The notes under the pieces were generated by a model. That model was not told the origin of the DNA. It did not search any database and saw only the letters and a program-made list of their open reading frames with translations. The position numbers and the translations under genes were made by a program. Positions 21,906 through 32,563 of a DNA stretch of 64,000 nt are shown here, piece after piece. Origin of the DNA: Delphinus delphis (Eukaryota; Chordata; Mammalia; Artiodactyla; Delphinidae); NCBI RefSeq assembly GCF_949987515.2, contig NC_082703.1, positions 12,672,680 through 12,736,679 on the forward strand. Direction: 5' to 3'. The stretch's first letter is position 1, and each line of letters starts with the position of its first letter.

Positions 21906-22002
21906 TCTTAAACAATATGTTATTTATATATATATTTTGCTTGTTTTTAAGCTTTATATAAACGGAATCATACTGTACATACTCTCCTGTGACTTGCTTT
22001 TT

Positions 22003-22060
22003 TGTTTGAGAGATTTATCGATACTGAAAAATGTTTGAAAGATTTATCCATACTGATATA
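22003..22060. repeat. Imperfect 29-base tandem duplication
   Basis: Two head-to-tail copies starting TGTTTGAGAGATTTATCGAT and TGTTTGAAAGATTTATCCAT, inside old L1 sequence. A few mismatches separate them. Confidence 0.75.
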
Positions 22061-22237
22061 TATAAACAGTTCTTTATTTTTGCTGTGTTGTAGCATTTCA
22101 TTCTGTGAATGTATCCCTATTTATTTGTCTATCCATTGCAATGTGTTTTGCAATAATAATATGTCCTGCTCACTCCTTCCTGCTCTTTTAAATATTATAT
22201 ATTTTGCACTGTATATTTGACTATTCCAATATCATTT

Positions 22238-22375
22238 CCTTCAACAAAAACTGATTGATCTCAACCATGTACCAGCCCCTTTTCCAGGACTTCAGTGTGA
22301 CTGTGTAAGACAAGATCACCACCCTTGTAGTGCTTACATCCTACAGGAGAGTGTAAGCCTAGGACCTCACTGCTA
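22238..22375 (-). mobile_element. L2 3' end fragment
   Basis: TTCAACAAAAACTGATTG, CCATGTACCAGCCCCTTTTCCAGGACTT, AAGACAAGATCACC and TAGTGCTTACATCCTACAGG follow a minus-strand L2 end. Confidence 0.6.
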
Positions 22376-22624
22376 CTGTCCCATTGTTCTAATGGGCACC
22401 TTCACAATGTGCAGTGTAAACAGTTGTGCAAGGTTGTGAAATGAAGTTGGCAATATTTTTGTGTTAGGTTGCTGATCTCAACATAGGGAGAAATTGCAGC
22501 ATATTAATTTTTCTACTTGGAAAGGTTAATGATTGTATCTGGTCTGAAGATGCAAGGCGGTCAGCGGATACATGTGGATAAGCTGATTTTTGTGCATATA
22601 GAGGAGAAGGAGGATTGGGACTGT
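22376..22624. other. Unique sequence, nothing recognised
   Basis: No repeat or coding signal that I can support. Confidence 0.4.
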
Positions 22625-22690
22625 CATTCATGAGCATTGTGTAAAGTGCTTGGTCTATATGTTCTCATTTAATTCTGACCCTCTTCCCAA
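22625..22690 (-). mobile_element. MIR fragment
   Basis: GCATTGTGTAAAGTGCTTGG, then GTTCTCATTTAATTCTGACC, corresponds to the minus-strand MIR order. Confidence 0.45.
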
Positions 22691-22744
22691 ATACATTCCA
22701 TGTATTTAAGGTAAACTATAGTGTGGTTGAAACAGCTAGTTGTG

Positions 22745-23160
22745 TCCTCCTATTTTTTCCCTGTTCTTTGATAACAGATATTTTTGACTGAGTACATGAA
22801 TGCTCACTTTAAAGATGACATTAACCCCTCTCCTTGCAGTTAAGTGTGGCCATATCACTAAGTTCTGTCCAGTGGGATTTAGAGTGGCAGGTGAGGTGGC
22901 AGCTTATGGAAAACTTCCCTAAGAGACAGGTGGTGAACATCATTTACTCCTTCTCTTCTGCCTTCTTCCATCCTGCTGCCTAGAATGTGGGTACTGCTTA
23001 GGGCCATGACAATGAGACCACACTCTGGAACGGATGGAGTTAGGTCCCTGAGGACTTTTCTCAGCCAGACCTTCATACCAGCCTCGGACTGTGGATCTCA
23101 GAACTCCTACCCTAGAGAGAAATAAACTTCTATCCTGTTTAGGTACTGCTATTTATTTTA
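22745..23160 (+). mobile_element. Degenerate MaLR-like LTR
   Basis: GTGTGGCCATATCACTAAG, TCTGTCCAGTGGGATTTAGAG, CCATCCTGCTGCCTAGAATGTGGGT, GGAGTTAGGTCCCTGAGGACT, CATACCAGCCTCGGACTGTGG and GAGAGAAATAAACTTCTATCCTGTTTAGG follow the same dispersed family as 940-1320. The AATAAA near the end fits an LTR polyadenylation signal. Non-coding. Confidence 0.55.
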
Positions 23161-23177
23161 TCCCCCCCGAAGTCTCC

Positions 23178-23285
23178 CATCAAACCTAATCCTAACTATA
23201 GAGGCTCAGAAAGATTCTGTGACTTGCCCAAGGTAATGGGTCTGGTAAGAAGTGAAGAGTTGAACCTAGTGGTTTAAGTAATAAT
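23178..23285 (-). mobile_element. MIR fragment
   Basis: TAGAGGCTCAGAAAGATTCTGTGACTTGCCCAAGG, then AAGAGTTGAACCTAG, matches the minus-strand MIR second half. Confidence 0.65.
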
Positions 23286-23784
23286 GACTGAATAAGTGAA
23301 TATTTGGTATAAGGAAACTACTGCATCAGGTATACTAAGCAAATTACTTGGCTTGTTGTAGAGCTCATTAATTCTACCCTCCCGACTTTACCCATCTATC
23401 CAACTTTCCTCCACAGTCTGTAACATACAAGTGTCCCTTTGTGCTGGCTTCCCTATGTCCCCTCATTCATACTGGTTTGATTTATGCTTCTGGGCTCACT
23501 CTGGAGCACTAGGATTTCAGACATAAAACAATCATTGAAAGACTGAGGAATATTTCAAGCAAGAGAGAGATTTAGAGCCAGAGCTTGAATTGAAAGATAA
23601 ACAGGATTTAGATGGATGGAGGGGGGACAATGGGAGAAGAGACATGGAGGTCCAATCAATTTTCCATCCAAGGTGGATCCCCAGGCAATCTATTATGTCT
23701 CTCAGTAATTAAATTTTATGTGCTAGGGAGACCACATTAACATTATGAAAGAGCCTGGTGAATGGGCCACTCCTTTAATTGTAA
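23286..23784. other. Unique sequence, no gene seen
   Basis: 23360-23480 is pyrimidine-rich and could be an L2 remnant, but no landmark is firm. 23700-23784 leads into the duplicated sequence. Confidence 0.4.
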
Positions 23785-23938
23785 TGAAACCTTTCAAGAC
23801 TTAACTTTGCCTTCATTAAGCTGTTTTAAAGGTTATAAAGACAGTGTAGATTATTGCTGTAGGATATACTAGAGTTTGCCCTTACAATGAATTTCTTGCT
23901 AAAATGGACAACAGAGCAGTGCTAATATGAATTGCTGA
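23785..23938 (+). repeat. Copy A of an unassigned duplicated sequence
   Basis: This segment aligns in the same orientation with 38675-38830. Shared words include GAAACCTTT, TTCATTAAG, TAGATTAT, TTAGG or GTAGG, ACAATGAATTT, GCT.AAAA and TATGAATTG, in the same order and spacing. By eye about two thirds of positions agree. I do not recognise the family. It may be an old mammalian interspersed repeat or a local duplication. Confidence 0.65.
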
Positions 23939-24000
23939 TTTAAAAGTCTTTTTTTGTACCTTATTTCATTTGTATCTATCATTTTTGTTTTTGGCTTTAA

Positions 24001-24340
24001 AAAAAAAAATTTATTTATTTTTGGCTACGTTGGGTCTTCGTTGCTGTGCTCAGGCTTTCTCTGGTTGTGCCGAGCAGGGGCTACTCTTCGTTGTGGTGCG
24101 CGGGCTTCTCGTTGTGGTGGCTTCTCTTGTTGCAGAGCATGGACGCTAGGCGCACGGGCTCAGTAGTTGTGGCACTTGGGCTCAGTAGTTGTGGCTTGCA
24201 GGCTTTAGAGCGCAGGCCCAGTAGTTGTGGCGCACGGGCTTACTTGCTCGGCAGCATGTGGGATGTTCACGGACCAGGGCTCGAACCTGTGTCCCCTGCA
24301 TTGGCAGGTGGATTCTTAACCACTGTGCCACCAGGGAAGC
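24001..24340 (-). mobile_element. Long CHR SINE
   Basis: The minus strand has GGGCTTCCCTGGTGGCACAG, B box GGTTCGAGCCC, three CAACTACTG units and the CAACGAAGACCCAACGTAGC end with AAAAATAAATAAATTT tail. The target-site duplication resembles TTTTTGTTTTTGGCTTTA on the left and TGTTTTTGGTTTTA on the right. Confidence 0.95.
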
Positions 24341-25292
24341 CCTGTTTTTGGTTTTATTTATTTATTTATTTATTTATTTACATCTTTATTGGAGTATAAT
24401 TGCTTAACAATGGTGTGTTAGGTTCTGCTTTATAACAAAGTGAATCAGCTATACATATATTCCCATATCTCCTTCCTCTTGTGTTTCCCTCCCACCCTCC
24501 CTATCCCACCCCTCTAGGTGGTCACAAAGCACCGAGCTGATCTCCCTGTGCTATGTGGCTGCTTCCCACTAGCTATCTATTTTACGTTTGGTAGTGTATA
24601 TATGTCCATGCCACTCTCTCACTTCGTCCCAGCTTACCCTTCCCCCTCCCAGTGTCCTCAAGTCCATTCTCTACGTCTGTGTCTTTATTCCTGTCCTGCC
24701 CCTAGTTTCTTCAGAACCTTTTTTTTTTTTTTTTTAGATTCCATATATGTGTTAGCATACGGTATTTGTTTTTCTCTTTCTGACTTACTTCACTCTGTAT
24801 GACAGTCTCTAGGTGAGAATATACAATGGGGAAAAGACAGCCTCTTCAATTAGTGGTGCTGGGAAAACTGGACAGCTACATGTAAAAGAATGAAATTAGA
24901 ACGCTTCCTAACACCATACACAAAAATAAACTCAAAATGGATTAGAGACCTAAATGTAAGGCCAGACACTATCAAACTCTTAGAGGAAAACATAGGCAGA
25001 ACACTCTATGACATAAACCACAGCAAGATCCTTTTTGACCCACCTCCTAGAGAAATGGAAATAAAACCAAAAATAAACAAATGGGACCTAATGAAACTTA
25101 AAAGCTTTTGCACAGCAAAGGAAAACATAAACAAGATGAAAAGACAACCCTCAGAATGGGAGAAACTATTTGCAAATGAAGCAACTGACAAAGGACTAAT
25201 CTCCAAAATTTACAAGCAGCTCAGTGTAGCTCCATATCAAAAAAACAAACAACCCAATCCAGAAATGGGCAGGAGACCTGTTTTTGGTTTTA
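24341..25292 (-). mobile_element. Twin-primed L1 insertion with inverted 5' part
   Basis: A perfect 16-base target-site duplication, CCTGTTTTTGGTTTTA, at 24341-24356 and 25277-25292 encloses 920 bases of L1. From 24357 to about 24812 the L1 3' end lies on the minus strand with a TAAA-type tail. From about 24813 to 25276 an ORF2 segment lies on the plus strand. About 600 bases expected between the two parts are absent. This arrangement is known for L1 twin priming. The open frame at 24890-25312 is a piece of ORF2 and is not functional. Confidence 0.95.
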
Positions 25293-25330
25293 AATACTAC
25301 TACTTACATTGATAACTGAGGTTTTGGCTA

Positions 25331-25447
25331 GTTTTTTTTTTTTGGCTGTGCTGCACACCGTGCGGGATCTTAGTTCCCCAACCAGGGATTGAACCTGTGC
25401 CCCTTGCAATGGAAACGTGGAGTCCTAACCACTGGACTAACAGGGTT
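25331..25447 (-). mobile_element. Short CHR SINE (CHR-1-like), worn 5' end
   Basis: The minus strand has GGTTCAATCCCTGG, ACTAAGATCCCGC and GGCTGTGCTGCACACCG landmarks. The usual GGGACTTCCCTGGCGG start is decayed (AACCCTGTTAGTCCAGTGG), so the A box is damaged. Confidence 0.9.
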
Positions 25448-26254
25448 AATTTTTTTTAATGTAAGGAATTACTTTCAGAAAGAGTATTTCAAAAAATCTG
25501 CTGTTTCTCCTCTCTTGATACAGATGTTAAATGACTGATTTTGGAGACCTATCACCTGAGAATAACTCATAACTTGAGAATATCTGTATGTCAGATAGCA
25601 CTGAATTCTGAGGCCTGACTCTAGTGTGTGCACGTGATTGAAATTATAAGCGGTTAGATGCCCCTCTGTCTTCAGAATGGTGGGTGACGGATGAGATGAT
25701 TTGGAACATCTTACTTTCTTTGCAAACATGCATAATGCAAGTATATGGCCATCTGATGGCTACTGTTCTTTTCTGATGATGCTTTGAGGTTCATAAAGAA
25801 GAAAGGAAGGCTCAGTGGGGTATAAAATAACTAATTATCATTAATCCAGGTCACTGCTCGACAAAGTGGAGCTGTTGACAGATACTTAGCACAAGCGTTT
25901 AGGGTAAACTTAAAGATGTTAATCTGAGCAAAGTTATACTAGTTTCTTTGTTGTGGGACTTTTCGGGGTCCTAAATATAGTGGCATTGTGAGTCTCTAAA
26001 AGGACAGTAGAATAGGCAGCATTCCCCAACTTTGATTTCAGGACCCATTATTAAGTGAGCACATCACAAAATTAATGCCGCACGTTAAATCCTTTGGTAA
26101 CACTGATTTAAATGATACAGAAGTTGCAGGCTGTGTTGTAATAAGGATTCAGAGGCTAACTGTGTGACTGTGCTATCAGTAATCTGATCTGTGGGACTGG
26201 GCCATGACTGGGCACAGAATCCTTTGAGTTTTCAGCCCAAATACTCTGTAGAGA
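25448..26254. other. Unique sequence, no gene seen
   Basis: No mobile element could be named. 26025-26140 may be a decayed DNA transposon but is unsupported. Confidence 0.4.
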
Positions 26255-26405
26255 TCTTAGTCCCAACCCCCTCATTTTATAGGTCAAGGAACTGAGGCCC
26301 AGAGAAGGTTAAGGAGCTTGTTCGAGGTTGTACCATAGTTAGTGGGGGAGCTGATATTAGCACCTGAGTCCTCTGATACTCAGACCCCACTCTACTGCAT
26401 CACTG
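26255..26405 (-). mobile_element. MIR fragment
   Basis: CCCTCATTTTATAGGTCAAGGAACTGAGGCCCAGAGAAGG, AGGTTGTACCATAGTTAG, and CTGATACTCAGACCCCACTCTACTGC are a clear minus-strand MIR. Confidence 0.8.
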
Positions 26406-26789
26406 GGTGTGATGGGCCGCAGGGCAACACCATGAGTTCACTAGTGGAGTAGACATTGGTTGTAGAGTGAGAAGTGGGGATGGGCTGAATCAGTGTTTAG
26501 AAGGTATCTCCATTCCTTCAGTCATGTCTTGGGTGGCATCATACAGGTGCCTCGCCATCCCGGTCACTCAGATCTGGATGTACTGTAGTTCGTCAATTTC
26601 CTCTTAAAACATGGAGCTAGGCCTCAGCCTGATTCTCCCGCTGTGCTTTGGCCAGTGCAGAGTGCACTAGGATTCCTCTCTTCTTCGATCACTGTTGATA
26701 TACTGTTCTTGAATTAATGAAGACCAAGAGCAAGATAATTATTTTTCTAGGATCCATGCAGCACTTTTGGCTCATATTAAGCTCGTGGT
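26406..26789. other. Unique sequence, nothing recognised
   Basis: No repeat or open frame of note. Confidence 0.4.
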
Positions 26790-27540
26790 TAACCCTAGCT
26801 CTGTTTTATATGAGTTATGGCTTCCAGGCATCAGTGGCCATGCTTCTCGGAGGGGTGGGATGGGGGGCTATGCTTAGCAGTTGCGGGAGGGCTGTGAATT
26901 TTCTTCCCTGCCCAAGCAGGGCCGTAGAATGGGATCCACACTAGTACGGCCTGTTGGCTGGATATCCAAATTCAGGCCGAGCTGACAACCAAGCTTCCTG
27001 GCCAGATAGGGCTGCTCGCTCAGCTCAGCAGAGAGGCAGACCACCGGCTGGTATCTCTGCTGGGGTCTCCTGCAAGGAAGGTGTTAGTCCACCACGACCT
27101 GGCTGCTGGCTGCTGGCTGCTGTAAGCCCCACCCCCTTCTCCATCTCTACCTGATCCCCAGTGGTCAAACTCTGCACATTCCCCCAGTGAGCCCCACGAG
27201 GTGAGACCTGAGTGGACCTTCTGGGAAGCATCCTGCAATGCAGGGACCCTGGGTGTCCACCTTGGGCTCTCTTTTTCCACTAGAGGGGCTGTAGGCCCAG
27301 GGGGGCCCTCTCAGTGGGGCCCTGTGCTGGCCTGGGGGATGGTCGATGCATTCAAAGGGAAGGCACTCCTCTTCCCCTTGTAGCAAGATCCTTCTTGGTC
27401 TCTGTGCTCCAGCCTCACCCCCAGGTTATGGGATTTTCATAATGGCGTCTTGTCTGTGGAGAGTTGCAAGTTGGTCTTCTGGTGATGGAGACTAAAGTAG
27501 GGAAAGACCTATGTCACCATCTTGATTCGGGAAAGTGAAA
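26790..27540 (+). mobile_element. GC-rich segment, perhaps an L1 5'-UTR or LTR relic
   Basis: GC-rich block with TTGGCTGGATATCCAAATTCAGG, GGGCTGCTCGCTCAGCTCAGCAGAGAGGCAG, CACATTCCCCCAGTGAGCCCCACGAGGTGAG and ATGTCACCATCTTGATTC words, which in my memory occur in old L1 promoter regions or ERV LTRs. There is a short CTGGCTG triplication at about 27099-27121. No tail, target-site duplication or ORF1 follows, so the class is uncertain. Frames on both strands (up to 86 codons) mirror each other. Confidence 0.35.
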
Positions 27541-27571
27541 TGTCTACAGAAAAGAGACTGGTTTACCTTGT

Positions 27572-27690
27572 TTAACCCAGAGTTTCTCAAGCACATCTTA
27601 CCAGGAAACTCTCTTTTCACAGAAGCCCTTTTAATATCCATGCAATCCACTTGGAGAAATGTTGCTAAGATGATTCCCTAATGTAAGACA
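27572..27690. mobile_element. Possible hAT-type MITE
   Basis: CAGAGTTTCTCAAGCACATCTTACC, CCCTTTTAATATCC and GGAGAAATGTTGCTAAG resemble short non-autonomous hAT elements. No matching right terminal repeat could be secured. Confidence 0.3.
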
Positions 27691-29000
27691 GAGCTAGAAC
27701 CTCATAAAGCTTACTCACTTATGTTTTCCCTATAAAAATTTAATGAATAATTATAAATGATTTATATAAAATTTATATTTAAAGGAATAGAGCCTTTATA
27801 GAAATATTGTGATAGTTTCTCATTACATTAAGGCTATTTATTTTCACTACTTTAATTTTGTATTGTGTCTTTTTATAATGTATTTAAAATTATATTTCCC
27901 TCTAAGAAGAAATGTTTAACTGTCACTCACTTATTCAAGGTGTAAAAAGACCCCGAGCCTTAGTCACAGCTCCTGCCTTATTCTTGCCACTCCCTTTTGT
28001 TTCTGGAGTTACATGTATTTGCTGCAAATTCTAATGGCAATAGCAAAAGATTCTAATCTTATGTTCTGATAATCTTAGACTGCCAAAGTTTCTGAATACT
28101 TTTTGGATGTCTGAGCCCGAGTTTTCCATTCAAACAGCTGCTATCTGCTTCCTTTAACTTGGCATTCTTTTGAAAAGATAGAGAGTATTGAGGTCACAGT
28201 GTTTAAATTGGCAGTGGACTGGGTCCCTCACAATGGGCTCTTTCACATAGAAGATTCTTGGGTACCTGATTCCTTGTCATACCTGCAGTGATGTTATTCC
28301 TTAATTTAATTTCATACTCACATCACACCATAGGATCCTTCTGGTCCAGCTGTTCTCTAGTGCTAATGTCAGCTTTAGTTTTTGATTTTTAATCTGATTA
28401 ATGCTTTGTGCACAGACTGCTTTTTTCCTTTTCCTCTCTCGATCTTTAAACAGACTATAGACAGATCAGGGAGGAAAAAGAATGTATAGTTTGTTTGTTT
28501 GTTTTGAATAAGTTCCTAGGAATATGGCACTGTGTGCATTGACCAGTTCTACAAGGGATCTGACCTGCTTCCTGCAGATGCCTCTGGCCTATCACTACCA
28601 TCTCTAGTGTCCCACCCTGGGGATTCTCTGTTGATGTTGCAGCATGGGGTACCATGGAAACCCACCGAGCATCTGCACATGTGCAACTTGGAAATGTTGG
28701 GTATTAACACTGATGGGGTGAACTTTGATCAATGGGCACTGGGAACTGGTAGATAAATATTTTTTCTCTCTACTCACAGTTCTAAAACATATTTCATATG
28801 ACATGTCAGACAGTCCTGTAGGACCGAAAAGCCAATTGTCAATAGTGGAGACCAACTCGTTGATGTATGTTTGTAATGGCTCTTCTTCCTGGCCTGCTTT
28901 GCGGACACTGTCACTCATACCTTTTCCTTGGAATCCTGAATCTCAGTAAAGGACTCACATGAGTCTTTCTTCCAAGCTCTGCTTTCAGGGGAATCCATAT
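27691..29000. other. Unique sequence, possible conserved non-coding DNA
   Basis: No repeat was recognised in 1.3 kb apart from AT-rich runs at 27720-27900 and a TTTG tract at about 28490-28505. The part from 28010 to 28420 is smooth, AT-rich and free of mobile elements. Open frames up to 104 codons show no domain. Confidence 0.35.
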
Positions 29001-29013
29001 TAAGATGGTGACT

Positions 29014-29199
29014 GGGTTCCCTGGTGGCGCAGTGGTTGAGAGTCCTCCTCCCGATGCAGGGGACACGGGTTCGTGCCCCGGTCCGGGAAGATCCCACATG
29101 CCGCGGAGCGGCTGGGCCCGTGAGCCATGGCTGCTGGGCCTGCGCATCCGGAGCCTGTGCTCCGCAACGGGAGAGGCCACAACAGTCAGAGGCCCACGT

Positions 29200-29228
<29 letters not shown>
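29014..29228 (+). mobile_element. CHR-2-like SINE
   Basis: GGGTTCCCTGGTGGCGCAGT start, GGGTTCGTGCCCCGG B box, the GGAGCGGCTGGGCCCGTGAG body and a CGTACAGC end with a pure poly-A of about 25. TAAGATGGTGACT on the left (29001-29013) and AAGATAGTGACT on the right (29229-29240) are target-site duplications with one mismatch. The long pure tail suggests a young copy. Confidence 0.96.
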
Positions 29229-29230
<2 letters not shown>

Positions 29231-29240
29231 GATAGTGACT

Positions 29241-30933
29241 AAGTTATAGCTATGTTTGCTATATTTCACAAAAATATGGGTTAATAAAAAGAATCATCAT
29301 TTTATGATTCTGCATTTATTTCTGAAATAAGATTAGAGACCTATAAACATTGGATCAAATTTAATTATACCTTTAACAATTCTCCTTTTAAAGAAGTGGA
29401 ACAGCCTTAAAACTATATCCATCAATTCTTCCCTCCATGCCTCATCTTTAAGACCATTCTGAGGAAGCATCTTTAAGACATTTTATAAAACTCACGTTCA
29501 GTGAGTGACCAGAGGATGTGGATCCTGGCACTAGACTCACTGGTGCCATTATAGACTTTCTCCCGCAGGACACTTGTCTTCCTGCTTCACAGCTGATGGT
29601 GATGCCATTTACAAACCTGCATAAATTATAGACAGATATATATCAACATTTATTTTCCTGTCTGGGATTTTATTTTTTATATCCTACAGAAATAAGAAGG
29701 TAAAAAATAAACAATAAGATCAGGGTGAAGGAAAAATGAGGGAAAAAATATAACATCAGATACATGCCTTAGGGCCTATGTAATGACTACAAGGGCATGT
29801 CAGTTGCATGTGTGCAGTATAATTGTATGTGTGCTTCCTGGTAGCCAAAGCAAAAATATAAATAGGATGAGTAAGGATAGTCACAGTGCCCATAAAATAA
29901 AAATTTACCTTTTTTCTAAGAGATACAGAACCTGTATAGTACCAAGATCTAAGAAAAATTTATCTGGAGTTTCCACAGAAAAGGTGAGTTTTATATGTTG
30001 GCAGATTAACATGCTCCATGACATACCTGCCACACAGGTAAGGACTTCATAGGACTGTTTCTTTTAGCCCCCTTCAGTGTTGCCTACGCAGCTCTTTGAC
30101 AGCCTCATTGACTGAGCAAGCTGAGGGCAGCTTGTCTTTGGGGCTGTCTTCCACAAATAGGGTTTTTCTCACGTGAAATTTGATGAGAATTGAGCCAGCC
30201 TGGAGTTTGCTGGGAGTACGCTTTAATTCTTACTGGACGCCATATCATTTAAATATGCATATTCTGATGTGATAAGGACTTAAACTCTCTAGTACTGCTT
30301 CAGGTTTTTGGGTGAAAAATGAGTGACTTGGTCAATGGTGAAACAGGACCACATTGTCTGGACAGCAGAGAGTCCTTTGATTTTTTTGACAACTCTCACT
30401 TTCACCTGTGGTATCTCTCCCCTCCACTAACATATTGATTAGCTGGCATTTGCATTTAGTTGAATGTTAGCTATCTCTGTCTTTGTGATGCATCTGTCGG
30501 GGTCTGGCTGTCAAGCAGGCTCACCACTTGAAATATTTCCTAACTTTTCAGGGGATCGAGCTGTTTGGTTGGTGGGTCCCCTTGATGACATGGCGGTTGT
30601 CAGAGGAGGGTAGTTGTCTGCTGCAAATCTGTGTTCTGATACTGGGCTGGAAGTTAAGCCTCCAGGAGCGGGTGTGATGTGGGGAGTGTGGACACGTATG
30701 TTGTGCTCCTGCTTTGGAAATGATTGCCATTCTATGAGGAGTGTCACAGTCATTTTTCACAGTATCTATTTGAAGGGAGACGATGTCAGCCCCGCTTTAC
30801 AGATAAGGACCTGACAGTTATTCATACTGGAGAAGAATTCTGAAGTCAAACTTTTCATTGAAGAAAACGGTTTAAAAAAAAAATTTCCAAGATAGTCCTT
30901 TTCTTGACTTGTGTCTATGGTTTTAAACCTTTT
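29241..30933. other. Unique sequence, no gene seen
   Basis: 1.7 kb without a clear mobile element. 29640-29780 is A-rich. 30490-30760 is more GC-rich and has antiparallel frames of 66-80 codons without domains. Confidence 0.4.
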
Positions 30934-30946
30934 AAAACTAACTTGA

Positions 30947-31396
30947 GAAGTAAGTCAGAAAGAGAAAAACAAATACCATATGCTAACACATATATATGGA
31001 ATCTAAGAAAAAAAAAAAAGGTCATGAAGAACCTAGGGGTAAGACGGGAATAAAGACACAGACCTACTAGAGAATGGACTTGAGGATGTGGGGAGGGGGA
31101 AGGGTAAGCTATGACGAAGTGAGAGAGTGGCATGGACATATATACACTACCAAACGTAAAATAGATAGCTAGTGGGAAGCAGCTGCATAGCACAGGGAGA
31201 TCAAAGCTCGGTGCTTTGTGTCCACCTAGAGGGGCGGGATATGGAAGGTGGCAGGGAGGGAGATGCAAGAGGGAAGAGATATGGGAACATATGTATATGT
31301 ATAACTGATTCACTTTGTTATAAAGCAGAAACTAACACACCATTGTAAAGCAATTATACTCCAATAAAGATGTTAAAAAAACAAAACAAAAACACA
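30947..31396 (+). mobile_element. 5'-truncated L1 3' end
   Basis: From AGTAAGTCAGAAAGAGAAAAAC through the 3' UTR (GTGAGAGAGTGGCATGGAC, TAGTGGGAAGCAGCTGCATAG) to the CCAATAAAGATGTTAAAAAA end with an AAAAC-type tail. The target-site duplication AAAACTAACTTGA is perfect at 30934-30946 and 31397-31409. It is sense-oriented, and its antisense frame of 132 codons is an artefact. Confidence 0.95.
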
Positions 31397-31414
31397 AAAA
31401 ACTAACTTGAATCT

Positions 31415-31620
31415 CAAATTTTCTGTAAAGCTTTTCCTGACCTCTTTTGATTGAGCAAAATTTTTATTCCTTCAGGCTTCAGTGGAGCTCTATGTGTTTA
31501 TTTTTAGAATGTGTTATAGTTAACTGCTATTGTGAGATTCTTAAGGTCAGAGGTCAGTCCCTTTTCATCTCTGTGAGCCTGTTGTCTTGCATGATATTTG
31601 AACATAGGCCCTATAGAGTT
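31415..31620 (+). mobile_element. L2 3' end fragment
   Basis: GTAAAGCTTTTCCTGACCTC, TTCAGTGGAGCTCTATGTG, GTGAGATTCTTAAGGTCAG and CTTTTCATCTCTGTGAGCC follow the L2 3' terminal order. Confidence 0.55.
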
Positions 31621-32495
31621 CTTTAATGTGACCTGCCCCTAAGGATCAATTTCTGCTAAGAGGTAATCATATGCATGAGACCCCCATTGTAGAAACCAAC
31701 AGTTATTTTTTCATAGACAGTGAAAACCATTTTGAACTTCTTAACCTTCTAGGAAACTAAGAAATTCCCCTGCTCACACAAGAACCCTACGGTAGTGCTA
31801 ATGAAGTCATGTGTTTGCAATGGGAAAGATAATCAATTCCATATTGCCCTTCCCTCTCCTGATTGAAACCTTAAAAGCAGATATTCATAAGATGCAAATA
31901 TTGTTTTAAATAGTGTTGCATTAGCGTGCTGGATCATTGCCTGTGTGTTGACAGTTGGAACTCATAAGGAGCTATAGTGACTGCAAAGTAGCCTTTGTGC
32001 AGACACTAAATGGACGTTAATACAAGCAGTATTCCAGCTATCAGCTGGCCTGTGCCAAACAGTAAAGAGGACTTCTATTGACGACTAAAGCCATTTACCC
32101 TAAGTCTTTGATCTGGAGTAGCTGGATCCATCTCCTCTCTCCTCTACCAACTGAGTAGGGTAATATAGGGCTATCACTACCTGAGAGTTAATGGTAGGCT
32201 TAGTAGGGGAGAATGGTTATGATCATTCAGATTGAGAAATTTGGGTGGATTAAGTGGCTAGTCATTGTTAGAAAATGAGAGACTGAAGTGAGAAAAGCAA
32301 TTTCAGTAAAGGAAGATGGAAAAAGGCATTGTAGCTCGATTGAACCAATGCTTAGCCTGTTCCCCTGAGTGCTGAAACTGCTAGAAACAATCTAAGAGAT
32401 TCTCAAAACCAGGGCCATGCTTTGCTTACCTTTGTATCCTTGAGATTAAGCAGAGATTATCAAGCAGATGGTAGACACTGTGAAAGATGTATGAA
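31621..32495. other. Repeat-free sequence, candidate regulatory DNA
   Basis: No mobile element seen. 31790-32110 has a perfect POU octamer ATGCAAAT at 31892-31899 and AT-rich homeodomain-like words (GATAATCAATTCC, GTGTTGCATTAGCG). The regulatory role is a guess. Confidence 0.35.
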
Positions 32496-32563
32496 ATGGC
32501 ACAGTGGATCATGGGCTTTGGGATCGAGCAGATCTGTGTTCAGATCTTGGTTCTACCACTTAT
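32496..32563 (+). mobile_element. MIR, left part of a split copy
   Basis: GCACAGTGGATCATGGGCTTTGGGATCGAGCAGATCTGTGTTCAGATC is the MIR 5' half; the element resumes at 32884 after the inserted SINE. Confidence 0.85.

Larger units (their letters stand above)
21560..22235 (-). mobile_element. Ancient L1 3' region, split by a MIR
   Basis: AT-rich minus-strand L1 debris on both sides of a MIR. The right part has ATAAACGGAATCATACTG, CTCTCCTGTGACTTGC, GTAGCATTTCATTCTGTGAATG and ATTTGTCTATCCATTGC words, typical of old L1 3' ends read in reverse. The left part (21560-21717) is less certain. Confidence 0.55.

Noticed and set aside
24890..25312. 140-codon frame with reverse-transcriptase-type sequence
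   Set aside because: It is the inverted ORF2 piece of a dead, twin-primed L1.
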